In this document: positions 45,001 to 57,029 of the stretch, piece after piece
Numbering within the stretch: the first letter of the stretch is position 1
Layout: each line of letters begins with the position of its first letter
NCBI GenBank assembly: GCA_947095585.1
Contig: OX352761.1
Span: forward strand, 106,916,390-106,980,389
Source: Nephrocerus scutellatus
Lineage: Eukaryota; Arthropoda; Insecta; Diptera; Pipunculidae
Direction: 5' to 3'
Length of the DNA stretch: 64,000 bases
The notes under the pieces: model-generated
Told to the model about the DNA's origin: nothing
The model's database searches: none
Seen by the model: only the letters and a program-made list of their open reading frames with translations
Made by a program: the position numbers and the translations under genes

Positions 45001-48000
45001 CTTTTAAGCAAGCCCGAACTAAATAACTGATATTTCGGCAGTTATTACAAAGTAAAAATAAAAGGACTGTGTGGCGCGGGTCGATCTGTACATAATACCA
45101 TATCCATAAATTTTTTTACTTTACTTGTTTTTTTTTTTTATTAAGAACCGTATGGTGATTTTCAATCTCAGCGCTTTTTCCCGTCACCATTAAAGTTTAT
45201 TTTCCTCCATCATCCCGATGCCTTTTCTTGGTACCCTTAAAACCCCTATTAACATTCCCTGATATCATTTAAGAACTATAAGGAATTTTCTCATTACTGT
45301 CCTCCTAACGACCTAAGATTAATTCTGGCAGCTTTCTTAGATTCCAAACGTCACTTCTCATATCTCTTTATCTTATAACCTCTTTATCTTATAACCTAAT
45401 AACCAATTAGCTTACACTTAAAATTAATTTATTGATCTGCTCATAAAAGCGACGATCGGTTGTCCTCGGCCTTAGTCTACCACAAACGCATGTAACGATA
45501 CTGTACGTCGACGGCAACGACAACTGAAGTGCATTAGATTGACTCCATGCAGTCTTACACATCCTCTGTCTTCTTGGAGGTGGCTGACACACCCTTCCGA
45601 CAAAACAGCGTGGGGCAGCTCCTGATGCTAATGATGCATCGAAATCCACACATCGATCATTGTTCCGCGAGATGAAAATGCATAATAATTTTCACCGGCA
45701 GCGGCTTCGCCTGCACAAAAGGTGTGTGCATGATGATCAGCGCGATCACATATTATGAGATGGCCACCTTTCGACATACATTCTCGCTTTTACCTGAGCC
45801 TGGTAATAAGTGTGTGTGTGTATATCATTGTGCGTGTTTGTGTGCGTTCCTATTTTTTTTTAATTTTTGGTTTGTCTCCTCAAATTCACTTCAATTGAAT
45901 GTAGTCCGCTCGTCTCCCCGACCATTCATCCAAATCCAACAATCGATCGATCGATCGCCTCTCTTGCATACCCGACGTATTCATCGCCTGATGATCGCCT
46001 GTCGGATGACTGGCTGCCACCGCCGATCATCATCATCATTATTATTCAGTCTGGGCCATAGGGCTATTTGTTTTCTCCTTTTCAATTCAATTCAAAAGGA
46101 TAACAACCATCAAGCGTCCGAGAAAAATGTGAAAAAAGTGAAAATTGAATGGTGAAGTAGTCGTCATCATCATCGTCGTCATCAGATCGCACAAAGTCGC
46201 GTCGCGTCCTCCACAATGTAAATACCAGAGATCGCACTGCGCTTATCATAGGGGCTTCAGAAATTCACACATAATAGGAGACATCCTAGCTGTATACAGT
46301 CGCACATACTCCGGCTGATTGTGTTGTGTTGTAGTGTCTCCTCTTCGTCGTCTTTACGTTGGGTATTTCAAGAATTGTGCGGCGATATATTCGCATTGTT
46401 TGCGACTTAAGGTTAGGATAGATAAGAATCCTCCTCATCGTCGTCGTCATCGTCATCGTTGTTGTCGTTCTACTCGTACCGTCCGTATCTACACACACCC
46501 ACCAAGCCATTATAGCCCATACCGCTACCTATAGGCAAATTCCCTGAGCCAACTGCTGATGGAGAGGGAGACTCCGCATCTCTTTTCCCGCCGCAAGAAG
46601 ATTGCTTTAATCTTGATCTTGATTCCCCAGCTCTCAACTTAGTAGTGTAAACACACGCAGTGCACTTGAGCACAATACGCTCGCAAGAGACAGGGACGTC
46701 GTAGTCGTATCAATTCCAAGGAGCACGTACTTACATTCATACTCGTACTACAATCACACTACGATCGACGCACAGCCCCGGTTCTAAGTAGTCCTATCGC
46801 ACATACTCGCGTATGTGTGTCCACCGCCGCCGCACCACACGTCATTTTCCGATTCAAAGTGGTGCGCGAAAGCGCGCATTGTATTTGTAATATGTTCTGA
46901 CGTAGAATTTCTACAATTTTGTGGTGTCATGCGCGATTGTTAGTTGTTGTTGTTGCTGTTGTTGTTGTTGCTTTTGTTTTTTTCTCCTTCATATTCTTAT
47001 TGTTTTGTTATTAAGATTTTGTGTGCCTGTGCATCAGTCAGTCACAATCACACAACAGTGCTGGAGGACGAGGATGACTGCAGGGTGATCGTGATCCAGA
47101 GCCCAGTGCACTGTGCGCAAACGCAGGCGTGCGCTTATGCTCGTTTGCTATTTCAACGATCTTGTCATTATGGATGCATTGCATTGACCGGAGGATTCTG
47201 TCATAGAATTCGTCGTTGTCGTAGTCGCCAAGAGTAGATGTTTCGTATTCCAAAGAACACAGCACACCACTCCAGCCTCTATTTGCTATTGTGTATTGTT
47301 GTGCTGTGTGTTGGCTGGCTGGCCAGTAGCAGCTATGTGGCTTTATTTATTCGCTGATGATGGCTCTTAAGTCGAAAGACGACAACGGCGACGACGACGA
47401 CGACGAGCGTATCGGGCTATATGAAACACTAAGACGCCCTGGGGGGACTGCCTGCCCGCCTGCCACTTGGTCGGTCGGTCGATTGGTTGATCGGCGGCAG
47501 CAGTCGGCAGCCGGCGCGCGCGTACGTGCCATTTTATCATATCTTTACGCTATTTCTAAATAAAGGAATAATAATATAGCTATTAAGACAAGGAGTTAAG
47601 TTGATGTCCCTTGGGTGGGTGGGTGCTAAAGGAGTAGACGCAAGTTATACGTGCAGATGGTATTTCGCTTAGCATAAACTCCTTGACATGCATTCATATG
47701 TATGCAACAATGAAAATCCTTTGAATCCGATGTGAGTCACATTCTGAGTCGTTGATGGAAATGTAGCTGTTGTCCTTTGTGCTTGTCCTTGTCCTGGTTT
47801 TTTAATTTTATTCTTGTACTCATAGTTGGGCATAAAAAGATTCCTAAATCTACATTCGTACAACGAATTACTCCCATAAGTCATCGATAATCTTGTAAAG
47901 ATGTCAACGAAAGATATAATGGATATTTTTTTATCCTGTTTAGGAATGCCGGCGAGAGCAGTGTATTTTTAATCCACACTTCCAGGAAAGGATTTCTCTG

Positions 48001-48240
48001 CCTAAAAAAACACCTCAACGTCAACAGTTTCTTGTTGGTTTGTCCAAGCGATTGTTGCACACAAACATTATAATAGGGATTATTGGAGGGTAAAACGTGT
48101 GCTCTGACTTTTAAGAGTGTGTGCAATGTGTACAACTGATGGTTGGAAAATTTTGAATGAAAATTGTAATAAAAAAAAGTCAAAAAGTGACACAAAAATG
48201 TACGCCGCAAGGTCTGGCTATTAGAATTAATTTTTTTTCT
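45001..48240. other. Simple-repeat-rich, higher-GC noncoding region
   Basis: No gene is supported. Simple repeats: CGAT at about 45946-45957, ATC/ATT at 46025-46047, CATCATCGTC at 46165-46185, GTT at 46942-46973, GAC at 47379-47407. A short hairpin (TGCGCG-AAAG-CGCGCA) lies near 46863. Composition and 'gtgaaaaaagtgaaaattgaatggtgaagt' (46126-46155, in pieces) resemble fly promoter or 5'-leader DNA, but no splice donor or start could be tied to a gene. Confidence 0.35.
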
Positions 48241-48700
48241 GCCTGTCTGTAACTTTGAGATCTAACAGAAGAGCCAAAGCAAAATCAGTGTTTGGAATGA
48301 TGTCCATGATATGGCGAAGCAATGCGATCAGCTTAAACACCAAGCTGCGACTGTTCCGTTCAAATATTGAAACAGTGCTGTTGTATGGGTGCAGCACTTG
48401 CAAGGTGACCGCAACTACGGAATATCTTAAGGGTTTTCTGGTCTAACCGTATCTTTAACGAACATCTTTACCAGAGAACGGGTCAGGAACCAATAGGCAC
48501 AACCATTCAACGACGGAAGTGGCAGTGGATTGGTCATACACTCCGAATAGGCGACAGTTCCATAGCAAACTACGCAATGCAATGGGATCCTTTATCTCAG
48601 GATGGTAGAAGAACAGGTCGTCCAAGAAATACATGGCGCAGAACAGTTGACGAGGAGTCACGGCAATTGGGGAAGAGTTGGTGAGAGCGGAAGCTCATTG
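48241..48700 (+). mobile_element. RTE-like LINE C-terminal fragment (family uncertain, perhaps family 2)
   Basis: The plus strand encodes RRAKAKSVFGMMSMIWRSNA, ISLNTKLRLFRSNIETVLLY, GCSTCK, then after a frame change RKWQWIGHTLRI, WDPLSQDGRRTGRPRNTWRR, TVDEESRQLGKSW. This is the segment after RT in many RTE-type ORFs. The frame 48678-48932 that follows has no recognised similarity. Confidence 0.65.
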
Positions 48701-48959
48701 CCAGGAACCGCCGCACGCGATAGCGCGTAGGCGTAGTAGAGGCCCTAGGACCCACAAAAGGGTATTACGACAGAAGTGGGCTAGTTTGGCTTTAACCCCA
48801 GAAAACGTATTTGTGTCAGAAACGGAAGTTAAACCGTTCAAGTCTTTGTTCCCATCTGTAGAATTAAATACTTATACTAACTACAATGCTGGGCCATTTG
48901 TTCTTAAAACTTTACCTGTTCATGGGCGTTAGGGTACCCATACACATGAACACCCGCGG

Positions 48960-49975
48960 ATGGGGAGTATACTATAGCCTGTAACCTTTCCCCACCTGTA
49001 ATTAATTAATATTGAAAATTTTATAAAAATTAATTTGCCAATGTGTCTATTTACATTTTACATTTCCCCTCTTCCATCTTATCAAGGAGTGAATGAGGGT
49101 GTACTGTAGCCTATAACCTTCCGCCATCTGTTAGTAATATAGATTGAAATTTTTACAAAAATCGGTTGGTAAATGTGAGTTTTCATAAATAACAACTGCA
49201 AAAATTTATTTTTTAAGAACTTTTATTTAACTTGACTTGACCCTTGTTTGTCTGTATTTTCGATTACCGTGAGGTCTTTTTTAACCACCCGCGCGTGTAC
49301 TTTAGCCTATAACCTTCTGCCATCTGTTAGTAATATAGATTGAAAATTTTTTAAAAATCGGTTGGTAAATGTGAGTTTTCATAAATAACAACTGCACACA
49401 GTTATTAAAAACTTTAATTTAACTTGACTTAACCCTTGTTTGTTTGTATTTTCGTCTACGGTGAGGTCGTTTTTAATCACCTGCGCCTGTACTATAGCCT
49501 ATAACCTTCCGCCACCTGTCATTAATATAGATTGAAAGTTTTATAAAAATCTGTTGGTAAATGTAAGTTACCAGAAATAACAACCGCACATAATTTAATT
49601 TTTATTTATATAGATAGACTAGGAGATCCCGGGTGCTTCGCTACCCGTACACATGAACGTCCGCCTTCCTGTTACCATCGCGGGGTGAGAAATACTATAG
49701 CCTAAAACCTTCCCCCACCTGCCAGTAACATACGTACAAAATTTTACAAAAATCGGTTGGTAAATGTGAGTTTTCATAAATAACAACTTTACAACGTTTT
49801 TAAAAACTTTTATTTAACTTGACTTGGCCCCTATTTGTCTGTATTTTCGACTACTTTGACTACTACTCCTTTTCACCACCTTTCACACGACCCAGAGAGC
49901 TGAAATTTTGTGAGTGTCTAAGTCCCAAATACAATTTTTTATATTCCGTGTGTGACGTCTGTCGCGTTTCGCATG
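48960..49975 (+). repeat. Tandem repeat family T, about 195-bp units
   Basis: The landmark 'actatagcctataacctt' (with variants) recurs at 48971, 49103, 49299, 49491 and 49693. Units continue with 'aaaaatcggttggtaaatgt', 'gagttttcataaataacaac', 'tttaacttgacttg.ccc' and 'tgtattttcga'. Between units 4 and 5 lies 'tatttatatagat' plus a hairpin CGGGTGCTTCGCTACCCG (about 49629-49646). The last unit passes into the 145-bp type seen at 44560. Confidence 0.65.
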
Positions 49976-50499
49976 TGGCGCGTGTTTTTTTTTTTTTGTA
50001 ACTATTGCCTTTCTTTATACGAAACTAACAAGATGTGTGAAATTCTTAAAAACTATAATTTTTTTAAACTAAAGCCTTAACCTATGTTAATACTTAATAT
50101 CAGTATGCATTATTATTTTTAGTTTATTATTAGATACTTAAATTTAGTGTGTAAGCTCAACATGATTGTAGTTAATAGATTATATTTCTTGGTTAATTAA
50201 ATCTAGAGGATTAGCTCTCTAGCTAATTCGTTAGGGTGTGATTCCAGCTTCAATTGGTATTTTAGACTGCATGATTTTATTGTCCCTTTAACAGTTCTGA
50301 TTCCTAGGTCTTTATGGATGTTGCTGATTTTTTTTTGATTTTCTTCCGATCATCCAGTACATTTTAGAAAATGTACAGCACAATAGAACAGGTGTACAGA
50401 ATTGCGAACACAATCAAGCTTTCCTTAGAAGAAAAGAAATACTCCTCGGCAGTTTTCTTGGATTTTGCGCAAGCTTTCGACAAAGTATATGGCGCGTGT
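49976..50499 (-). mobile_element. Jockey-like LINE insertion with 5' inversion (twin priming) and 10-bp target duplication
   Basis: TGGCGCGTGT occurs at 49976-49985 and 50490-50499 and interrupts a family T unit. Next to the left copy is a 13-T run, the poly(A) tail of a minus-strand insertion. The minus strand 50330-50180 encodes ISNIHKDLGIRTVKGTIKS, KYQLKLESHPNELARELIL, the jockey ORF2 C-terminus. From about 50340 to 50489 the plus strand instead encodes RT from further upstream in the same protein (TIEQVYRIANTIKLSLEEKK, SAVFLDFAQAFDKVY). The 5' part is therefore inverted relative to the 3' part. No internal promoter or complete frame remains. Confidence 0.8.
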
Positions 50500-50869
50500 G
50501 ATGGGCGTTTTTTATAGGCTTACTTTTTTGCTTAATCGATAGACCAAAATAAACTCTATGCAAAAACACACCAATCTACGCGTTAACAAGTTTGAGTCGT
50601 GAACTGTATAGCTGTAGAGAAGAGCTAGAAAAACCAGTATTACTAAATTTCCGGCGTATGCAGGATGCGAAGACCGAACGTTGGCTGTAAAGATAAAACC
50701 GACGATGATTGATGTTGTAGTCAAGGCCGGTAGTTTTCCCCTAAACAGGAAATCCATTTTTGGTCTTTTCCTTCTCTCCCTTCTAAATAAGGTTGGCGCG
50801 GAGCAAACAAACTAACCATTACAAAATAAATATTGTGAAGCCAGCAAATACCCTTAGAACTGTAACTGA
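50500..50869. other. Short noncoding stretch after family T
   Basis: Residual family T sequence ('gatgggcgtttttta') and then unassigned sequence; 50797-50815 ('taaggttggcgcggagc') resembles the leader of the RTE copies. Confidence 0.35.
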
Positions 50870-51432
50870 TCAACGACTACTACTACAGAAATGACAACGG
50901 CTTACCGAATTAGGAATTTTCTCATGAAACATGCATTCACTATATAGAGTTCGAGCTGCAGCGGTAGCAGTTAGACGGCATAATAAAGCTGACATAATAG
51001 CCATCGAGGAGATGCGGTGGGCGGGGAACGGTATCTTCCAGCATGCATGCTTCCATGCAAAATATCATGTGCTTGGGGTGGTCTTTATAGTCATAAAAAA
51101 AATGCAACCCACCGTTACCGGCTTAAAAGCAACAAATAAACAACTATGCTGACTTCACGTGCGGGCAAATTTAAGAAAATAAGCCTCATAAGGGTTCACG
51201 AGACTTTGAATGATTCCCCAGATGATGAAACAAACATTTGAACCAGTCGAACTGATGCTTCACTAAGTACGATGTGAAAATCATTCGGGGGGATATGAAC
51301 GCAATCGGGAGCCTGTACATTCAGGCTGTTCATTGACACCCATAGTTAACACGTGAGCAGTAATCACAATGGACGTTAAGTCATTGAGATGGCAGCGAGT
51401 AAGGATTTCGTCGTTGCCAGTAACAAGGTTCG
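50870..51432 (+). mobile_element. RTE-like LINE, endonuclease N-terminal half (copy 4 of 5)
   Basis: Matches copy 5 from 'ttaggaattttctcatgaaa' on: HNKADIIAIEEMRWAGNGIF, VLGVVFIVIKKMQPTVTGLK, then broken frames with 'ggggatatgaacgc' (GDMN motif). It ends at about 51432, where a minus-strand family 2 fragment begins. Confidence 0.65.
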
Positions 51433-51434
51433 AC

Positions 51435-52090
51435 ATATTCACCCCACTCCATGCGATAAATGATCTCTTAATTGTTTGCGTACTGAGGGGATCTTTAGCC
51501 GGTCAATGTTATATCTAGGCATTCGGATGATATTGCGGATTCTTTGAACTGATGCAGTACCTAACTGGACAGTAGCTACCACAAGGTGATGATTCCGTAC
51601 CATACCCATGTCGGCTCCTCGTCTATTTCGGACGTCTAAAAGACAGCTCCTAAAACGTAGGCTGATCGCCACATGATCGATTTGGTTGGATGATGATTGC
51701 CTGTCAGTTGACATCCAGCTGACTTTGTGGCAGGTCTTATGATCAAACGTGGTGCCTCCTATGACAAGTTGATCAACAAATCTTTCATCATTGTCATTTC
51801 GTTCGCCGAGGCCGTGCTTCCCAATCACATGTCTGAGTCCTTCGTTGTATCACGATGAAGATATCTCCGTTCGGCGTTGCGTTGAATACAGCGCTTAGCT
51901 GATTGTAGAAGTTGTCCTTTTCATCCTCAGTTGAGGGATTCTTTGGAGCGTAACACTGTATGATCGTGACGCGCCGTACTCTGGCCGACAAGATCCTATC
52001 ACCATGTGGGTGCCAGGAAATTAGGCCTCTGTGTGCGGTTGGCGTTAGCAGCAGACCCACTCCAGATTCACGGGGACTGCCGGAGTAGAT
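51435..52090 (-). mobile_element. LINE family 2 endonuclease fragment (second copy)
   Basis: The minus strand encodes SPRESGVGLLLTPTAHRGLI, QCYAPKNPSTEDEKDNFYNQ, then after a deletion IGKHGLGERNDNDERFVDQL, VIGGTTFDHKTCHKVSW, SNQIDHVAISLRFRSCLLD and RNHHLVVATV. It is clearly homologous to 39276-40097. Endonuclease only: no RT on either side. Confidence 0.75.
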
Positions 52091-53550
52091 ATACATGCAC
52101 AACACAAATGGTCGCGAGAAGCTAAGCCTTGGACGCAACGCAACGCAACGGTCTGTCGCGCCGAATATTATTATTATTATAAAAGGCTGCGCGTCAGTAT
52201 GGAAGCATACCAAATGCGTAGACTGAAAACCTTGAGTTTAGGAATACCAGAAAAAGTAAAACTAATTAACCTTTTCATTTATTTCGTCATTTCATAAAGA
52301 GAATAAGTAAATGTCAATATAGCTGTTGCTATGGTACGAGAATCGTATCTCAGCTTAATATTGTCTGACAACGACGTAACTTCTTCTTAATATCTAATGC
52401 CTTAAATTTTAAGTTCAATATTACACTATCTACAGTTGATTCCCTCAGTACATAGTAAATTTTTTCCTTATAATCCAGTCAGTCTGTTAGGTATTCTTCA
52501 TTTAAACCAGCAATGAAAATCATATCTTGTCTATGTTTGGTGTGAGCATGGCATGTCACAATAAAATCGTCAGACTTTTTAATCGAATTTTATTTACCTA
52601 GGCATCGCTGTCAATTAATTGATTGTTCAGGTGCTGAGCTCTATTATGTAATTTAGGCATAAACACTTGTACTTTTTATTTTCATTTAAATTCTAAGCTA
52701 TTAGCATTTATCGCTACGTAAATAAACAAAATGTATGCATAACCAGTTAAACATAAAAAAGTATTCTATCTCAGCATAGCTGTGAAATATCAGCCATTAT
52801 GAACAATCATCCAATCCATTTTGCATGATCCCCACAACTCCAAACCCTTGTGAGGAACACAAAAAACTTGGAAATGTACATATGTAAAATGTGCGAAGGC
52901 GAACTGTCGCTATTCTATGTGATGTGATCGTCGGAATGTCGTATAACATTGTACCAGGCAAAATGTTTGTATGTATTACAGTATGTTTGTAAAAAAAACT
53001 AAGATAAGGAATTATAATGAACAAAAAAAATTGCAAAAGTAGGACAAATTTGGAATATATTTCAAACGCTACGCTAGAACGATCAAACGATCGGAGGCCG
53101 ATAAGCTAACAGCGCACATAAGCAGTGTCTCTGTTTATAATTCTACTGTGGATTGGATTCCCAGTGCTATTATCGACATCACCTTGAAAGCATGAATTAT
53201 TTATTTTCTGACTCTAACCTAGGCCGAACAATTCTTAATATGCCCAAGAGAGTAAAGTGACAATTCTACTGAAGTAAGCAATTGCATGATCATAGCTCTG
53301 AGACTGAGACTTTGAGAAACATTTTTTCCAAATGAAACAGAAAAAAGTAACTCTTCCTCCTCTCAAATGCCAAAATCATTTCTAAATATCTCAAAACTTG
53401 TCAAAACAATTTCTTATATCAGATTTTAATGGTAACACCTTTTTACGGCTAATTCTTTTACAAAAAACTTCTTGAAATGAATAAAAAACGAAATTATCTA
53501 GGTACGTCAGATCATTGACGAGCCACGCAGGTAGAGAATACAGTACGAGA
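52091..53550. other. Gene-free stretch
   Basis: Short repeats 'cgcaacgcaacgcaacgg' (52133-52150) and 'attattattattat' (52166-52180) next to the endonuclease fragment; otherwise AT-rich and unassigned. Confidence 0.35.
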
Positions 53551-53775
53551 AAGCCAATTGGGACGGCCTAAACAACTTTTTTAGAAGTATCAACTGCTCG
53601 CTATTGTTTCGCGATAGCAACGTGGATGCAGCCGCTGGTGCAATCGCAAACATCATCCTTATTGGTGTGAGAGACTTTATCCCATCCAGGAATAAGGAAT
53701 AAGAATAAGAATAAACCAAAGAAAGATGGGTGGTATGACTCGAGCTGTAAGGGGTCGCTAGGATTAGAGAGGTTA
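53551..53775 (+). mobile_element. CR1-like LINE scrap (endonuclease-RT linker)
   Basis: 'gcaatcgcaaacatcatcct' and 'ggtatgactcgagctgtaag' correspond to 37624-37725 of CR1-like copy 2 (AIANIILIGVRDFIPSRNK). It ends at 'ctaggattagagaggt' and is followed by an AGATA-type repeat (53775-53793). Confidence 0.6.
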
Positions 53776-53799
53776 AGATAAGATAAGATAATTGTAGAG

Positions 53800-54735
53800 G
53801 AGAGATAAGGACAACATTTCGTTCACTGCAATCAGGTAAAGCAGTAGGCAATGACAACATTTACGCAGAACTCCTTCAAGCCGGCGTCGAGTTAACTATG
53901 CGAACATTGCATGCGATATATCAAGGAATCTGAAACTATTTCAGCGTCGTTTTATAGTCAAACTCCCTAAGAAAAGTCATTTGAGCCTTTGCGAAAACTG
54001 AACTCCTCTATAAGCGCTTACGGAATGCTTTAGAGTCAATTTTGAGAACTGGACAAGCCGAATTTCGCCCAAACCGTTCTTGTACTGATCAAATTAACAC
54101 CCTGCGTATAATCATTGCACAGTCAGTTTAGTATCGCTCTCCTCTGTATATGGTTTTTGTAGATTTTAAAGGCGCTTTTGATAGCGTGGGCCGAAACATA
54201 ACGTGGCATATTTTGTCTAGCTATGGTGTTCCGGAAAAACTCATCAACATCATCAAGTAGCTGTACCGTGACTAAAAATGCCGCGTCATTCATAACGGTC
54301 ATCTTGGCTCACCTTTCAACATCTACTAGGGAGTCAGGCAAGGTTGTACTCTCTCACCATTGCTTTTCACAATTGTCATCGACTGGGTGATGAAAATAGT
54401 ACCCGTACTCCATCGGGCTTGCCATGGAATGTTTGTCACCGCCGTAGAAGATCTGGACAATGCCGATGATATCTGTCTCCTATCAAAATCGCTAGGTGAC
54501 ATGGAGCGAAAATTAAACTCATTAGAATTCCACGCTAACAAAGTGGGTTTAAAAATTAACGTGTCAAAAACAAAACTACTTCTCGTTAACGTTAGTGGAA
54601 CATGTGATCTCTTGATTGACGGACACCATATAGAGGAAGTCGATAAGTTTTGTTACTTGGACAGCTGGATGTCAACAAATGGTGGTGCTGACTCGGATGT
54701 GTGCTCGGAGGAGGATTGGAGGAGGAGGAGAGAGT
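53800..54735 (+). mobile_element. RTE-like LINE reverse transcriptase fragment
   Basis: The plus strand encodes, with several stops, GKAVGNDNIYAELLQAG, AEFRPNRSCTDQINTLRIII, YMVFVDFKGAFDSV, SYGVPEKLINIIK, GVRQGCTLSPLLFTIVIDWV, DNADDICLLSKSLGDMERKL, NVSKTKLLLVN and VDKFCYLDSW. The catalytic box is NADD where Tyr or Phe is expected. It may be the RT of LINE family 2, whose copies elsewhere lack RT; this is inference. Confidence 0.7.
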
Positions 54736-55590
54736 TCCAAAACACGAAAAAAAGACTCGTCTATTTGGGACCTAACATCATAACAGACTCCACGTTCGAA
54801 TATTACAGTGAGGCGTCATCCTTGATAAACGGCTAAACTGTAATTCTCATACCAATTCCGCCATCGAACGCGCCACTAGGGTCTTGTGATGCCAGTAGAT
54901 GCCTCTACGGCAGAACTTGGGGTCTAAATCCGAAAATGATACATTGGATGGACAATGATGGTGAGCCCTATTATAACGTCGCGACCATCGTTTGGTGGCC
55001 GAAAGTTCTTGAACGGACAACGGCAACTTAGATTCAGAAGCTACAATGAATCGTCTGTCTAGGTATAACGGGTGCCATGCGCACCTGCCATACGACTGCC
55101 TTGGACGCGGTTGTAGGGCTTTCACCCTTGCATATCTATATAAGAAAAACGGCTGCTAGATTCGCTTTTAAGCTGCAACTAGAATACGGGTAAAAACCGA
55201 GTGGCTATGTGGGTCACCTGAAAATTCTGGACTCAATTCCTGAAAGAGACATGTTCTGCACTATCCCCGACATTATAGTCAGGGAGCATCGTTTCGGAAG
55301 GAAATTTGAGGTAGAAATATTGGACCAAGTAAACTGGTGCAATGGTGTTCGGCACTGAACGCTTTGTCTTTGTGTCTTTGGACCCAACACTAAAGTCTCG
55401 ATACCAATGGGAAAAAGTCCCATGGTTTTCCGGGCGGACTTCATGGCACTGAGATCTGCGCCAGACTTAATCGTATTAAAGTAATAAAGTGCGCTATAGT
55501 ATATATCTTTTCAGATACGCAGGCAGAACTTAAAGCACTGTCGACCAATTTAATGGACTGGTATATTGAAGTGTGTAGTTTGTTTTTGGA
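54736..55590 (+). mobile_element. LOA-type LINE fragment (copy 3): RT end to RNase H
   Basis: Frames change repeatedly: GVILDKRLN and SAIERATRVLW (54810-54890), CLYGRTWGLNPKMIHWM (54898), ALDAVVGLSPLHIYIRKTAA (55105-55165), LKILDSIPERDMFCTIPDII (55217), then a weak RNase H region with FSDTQAELKALSTNLMDW (55513). It directly follows the RTE-like RT, so it is another LINE-to-LINE join. Confidence 0.65.
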
Positions 55591-57006
55591 AGATGACTTA
55601 TTACATGCCATGGCGGCCAGCCATCAGCAGAGTAGGGCGAATCCCACAGAATGATTCAGAAACGCATGTGGCCGCAATTATCTCTGACTGGTCGAAGTGC
55701 GATCAAACCTCCACGTGGTGGCCGCTGGTAATTTGCCTCCAGTACAAGAAAAGCGAAAGCTAGTCCCTTCAAAGTAGGGTTGGCGCGAGGCCAATAACCT
55801 CGCTCGTAAAAAAACCATATTACGGAACCCCAAATCAGCCTCGGATACACTGATGAACGACGACGACCACGGCAACGAAAACGGCTAAACGATTTAAGAA
55901 TTTTCTCATGGAACGTACGCTCACAGTATAGAGCTCGAGCTGAACAGCAGCTAGCCGATACCCTGTCCAAATATAATGCTGACATAACAGTAATTCAGGA
56001 GATGCGGTGGTCGGGGAATGGTATCTATCATCCAAGACATCATGTGCTCGGGGTGGGGTTTCTAGTCAGCAAACGAATGAAACCCACCGTTATCGGCTTC
56101 AAAGCAGTAAATGAACGGCTATGCACCCTTTGCGTGAGGGGCAGATTAAAAACATAAGCCTCATAAACATTCACAGAGGATTACAGGAGGATACAGAGGA
56201 TTCCCCAGAAGATGAAAAAGAAGAATTCTTTGAATCAGTCGGACGGGAACTCCATGCCTGTCATCAGTATGACGTAAAAATCATTCTGGGGGATATGAAT
56301 GCCAAAATAGGTAGGGAGCCAGTATTCAGGCAGTAAATTGGCACCCATAGCTAACACGAGAACACTAATGACAATGGACAACGGGTCATAGATATATCAG
56401 TAAGCAATAATTTGAAGTAGTGCAATCCGTTAACTATCTCGGGTCAACTGTAGCAGCCGATAACAGCATGGAACTAGAAATACGCGCATTATTGCTTAAA
56501 GAAGCCAACAAAGCCTACTATAGTCTGTCAAGACTCTTCAAATCCAGGAACCGTACCAGTACCTACATACACATGGATCCGAGACTAGGTGGCTTAGCAA
56601 AAATCATTCTGACCTCTTAGCCTCGTTCGAGAGAAAAGTCTTACGGAGAATTGTTGGCCCCATATGTGTGGAAGGACGATTCCGGAGACTATAATGATGA
56701 GATATACGAGCGTTACCGCGATGCCGACATCGTGAAGAGAATTAAGCTCGGTAGGCTCCGGTGGGCAGGACTCCTAGCTCGCATTAGCGAAGATGATCCT
56801 ACTCTGAAAGTCCTTTGCGGTAGAATTTATGGAACACGACAGCGAGGCCGGCCAAGCCTACGCTGGAAGGATGCCGTAGACCAGGACGCCCAGAGTTTAA
56901 GGATGACAAACTGGATGACATCGTCGAAATCGGGACCAGTGGAGAGATTTTTTGCAGGAGGCCAGGACCGGACATCGGTGTAGAGCCAAATATGATGATG
57001 ATGATG
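55591..57006 (+). mobile_element. RTE-like LINE, internally deleted: endonuclease fused to C-terminus (copy 5 of 5)
   Basis: Leader at 55618-55860, then endonuclease (NADITVIQEMRWSGNGIYH, VLGVGFLVSKRMKPTVIGFK, DEKEEFFESVGRELHACH, VKIILGDMNAKIGREP) to about 56412. Without any RT it continues at 56416 with QSVNYLGSTVAADNSMELEI, KEANKAYYSLSRLF, YERYRDADIVKRIKLGRLRW, AGLLARISEDDPTLKVL, GTRQRGRPSLRWKDAVDQDA. The end 'ccaaatatgatgatgatgatga' is the short ATG-repeat tail. At 110 codons the terminal frame is the longest intact piece. Confidence 0.8.
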
Positions 57007-57029
57007 ACTTATTACATATGAGTGTGGTT

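Noticed and set aside
45724..46155. 143-codon frame in the simple-repeat region
   Set aside because: Residue order follows CAT/CGT repeats and low-complexity DNA; no conserved motif.
48678..48932. 84-codon frame ending VLKTLPVHGR
   Set aside because: Starts inside a LINE tail and shows no recognised domain; left unassigned.
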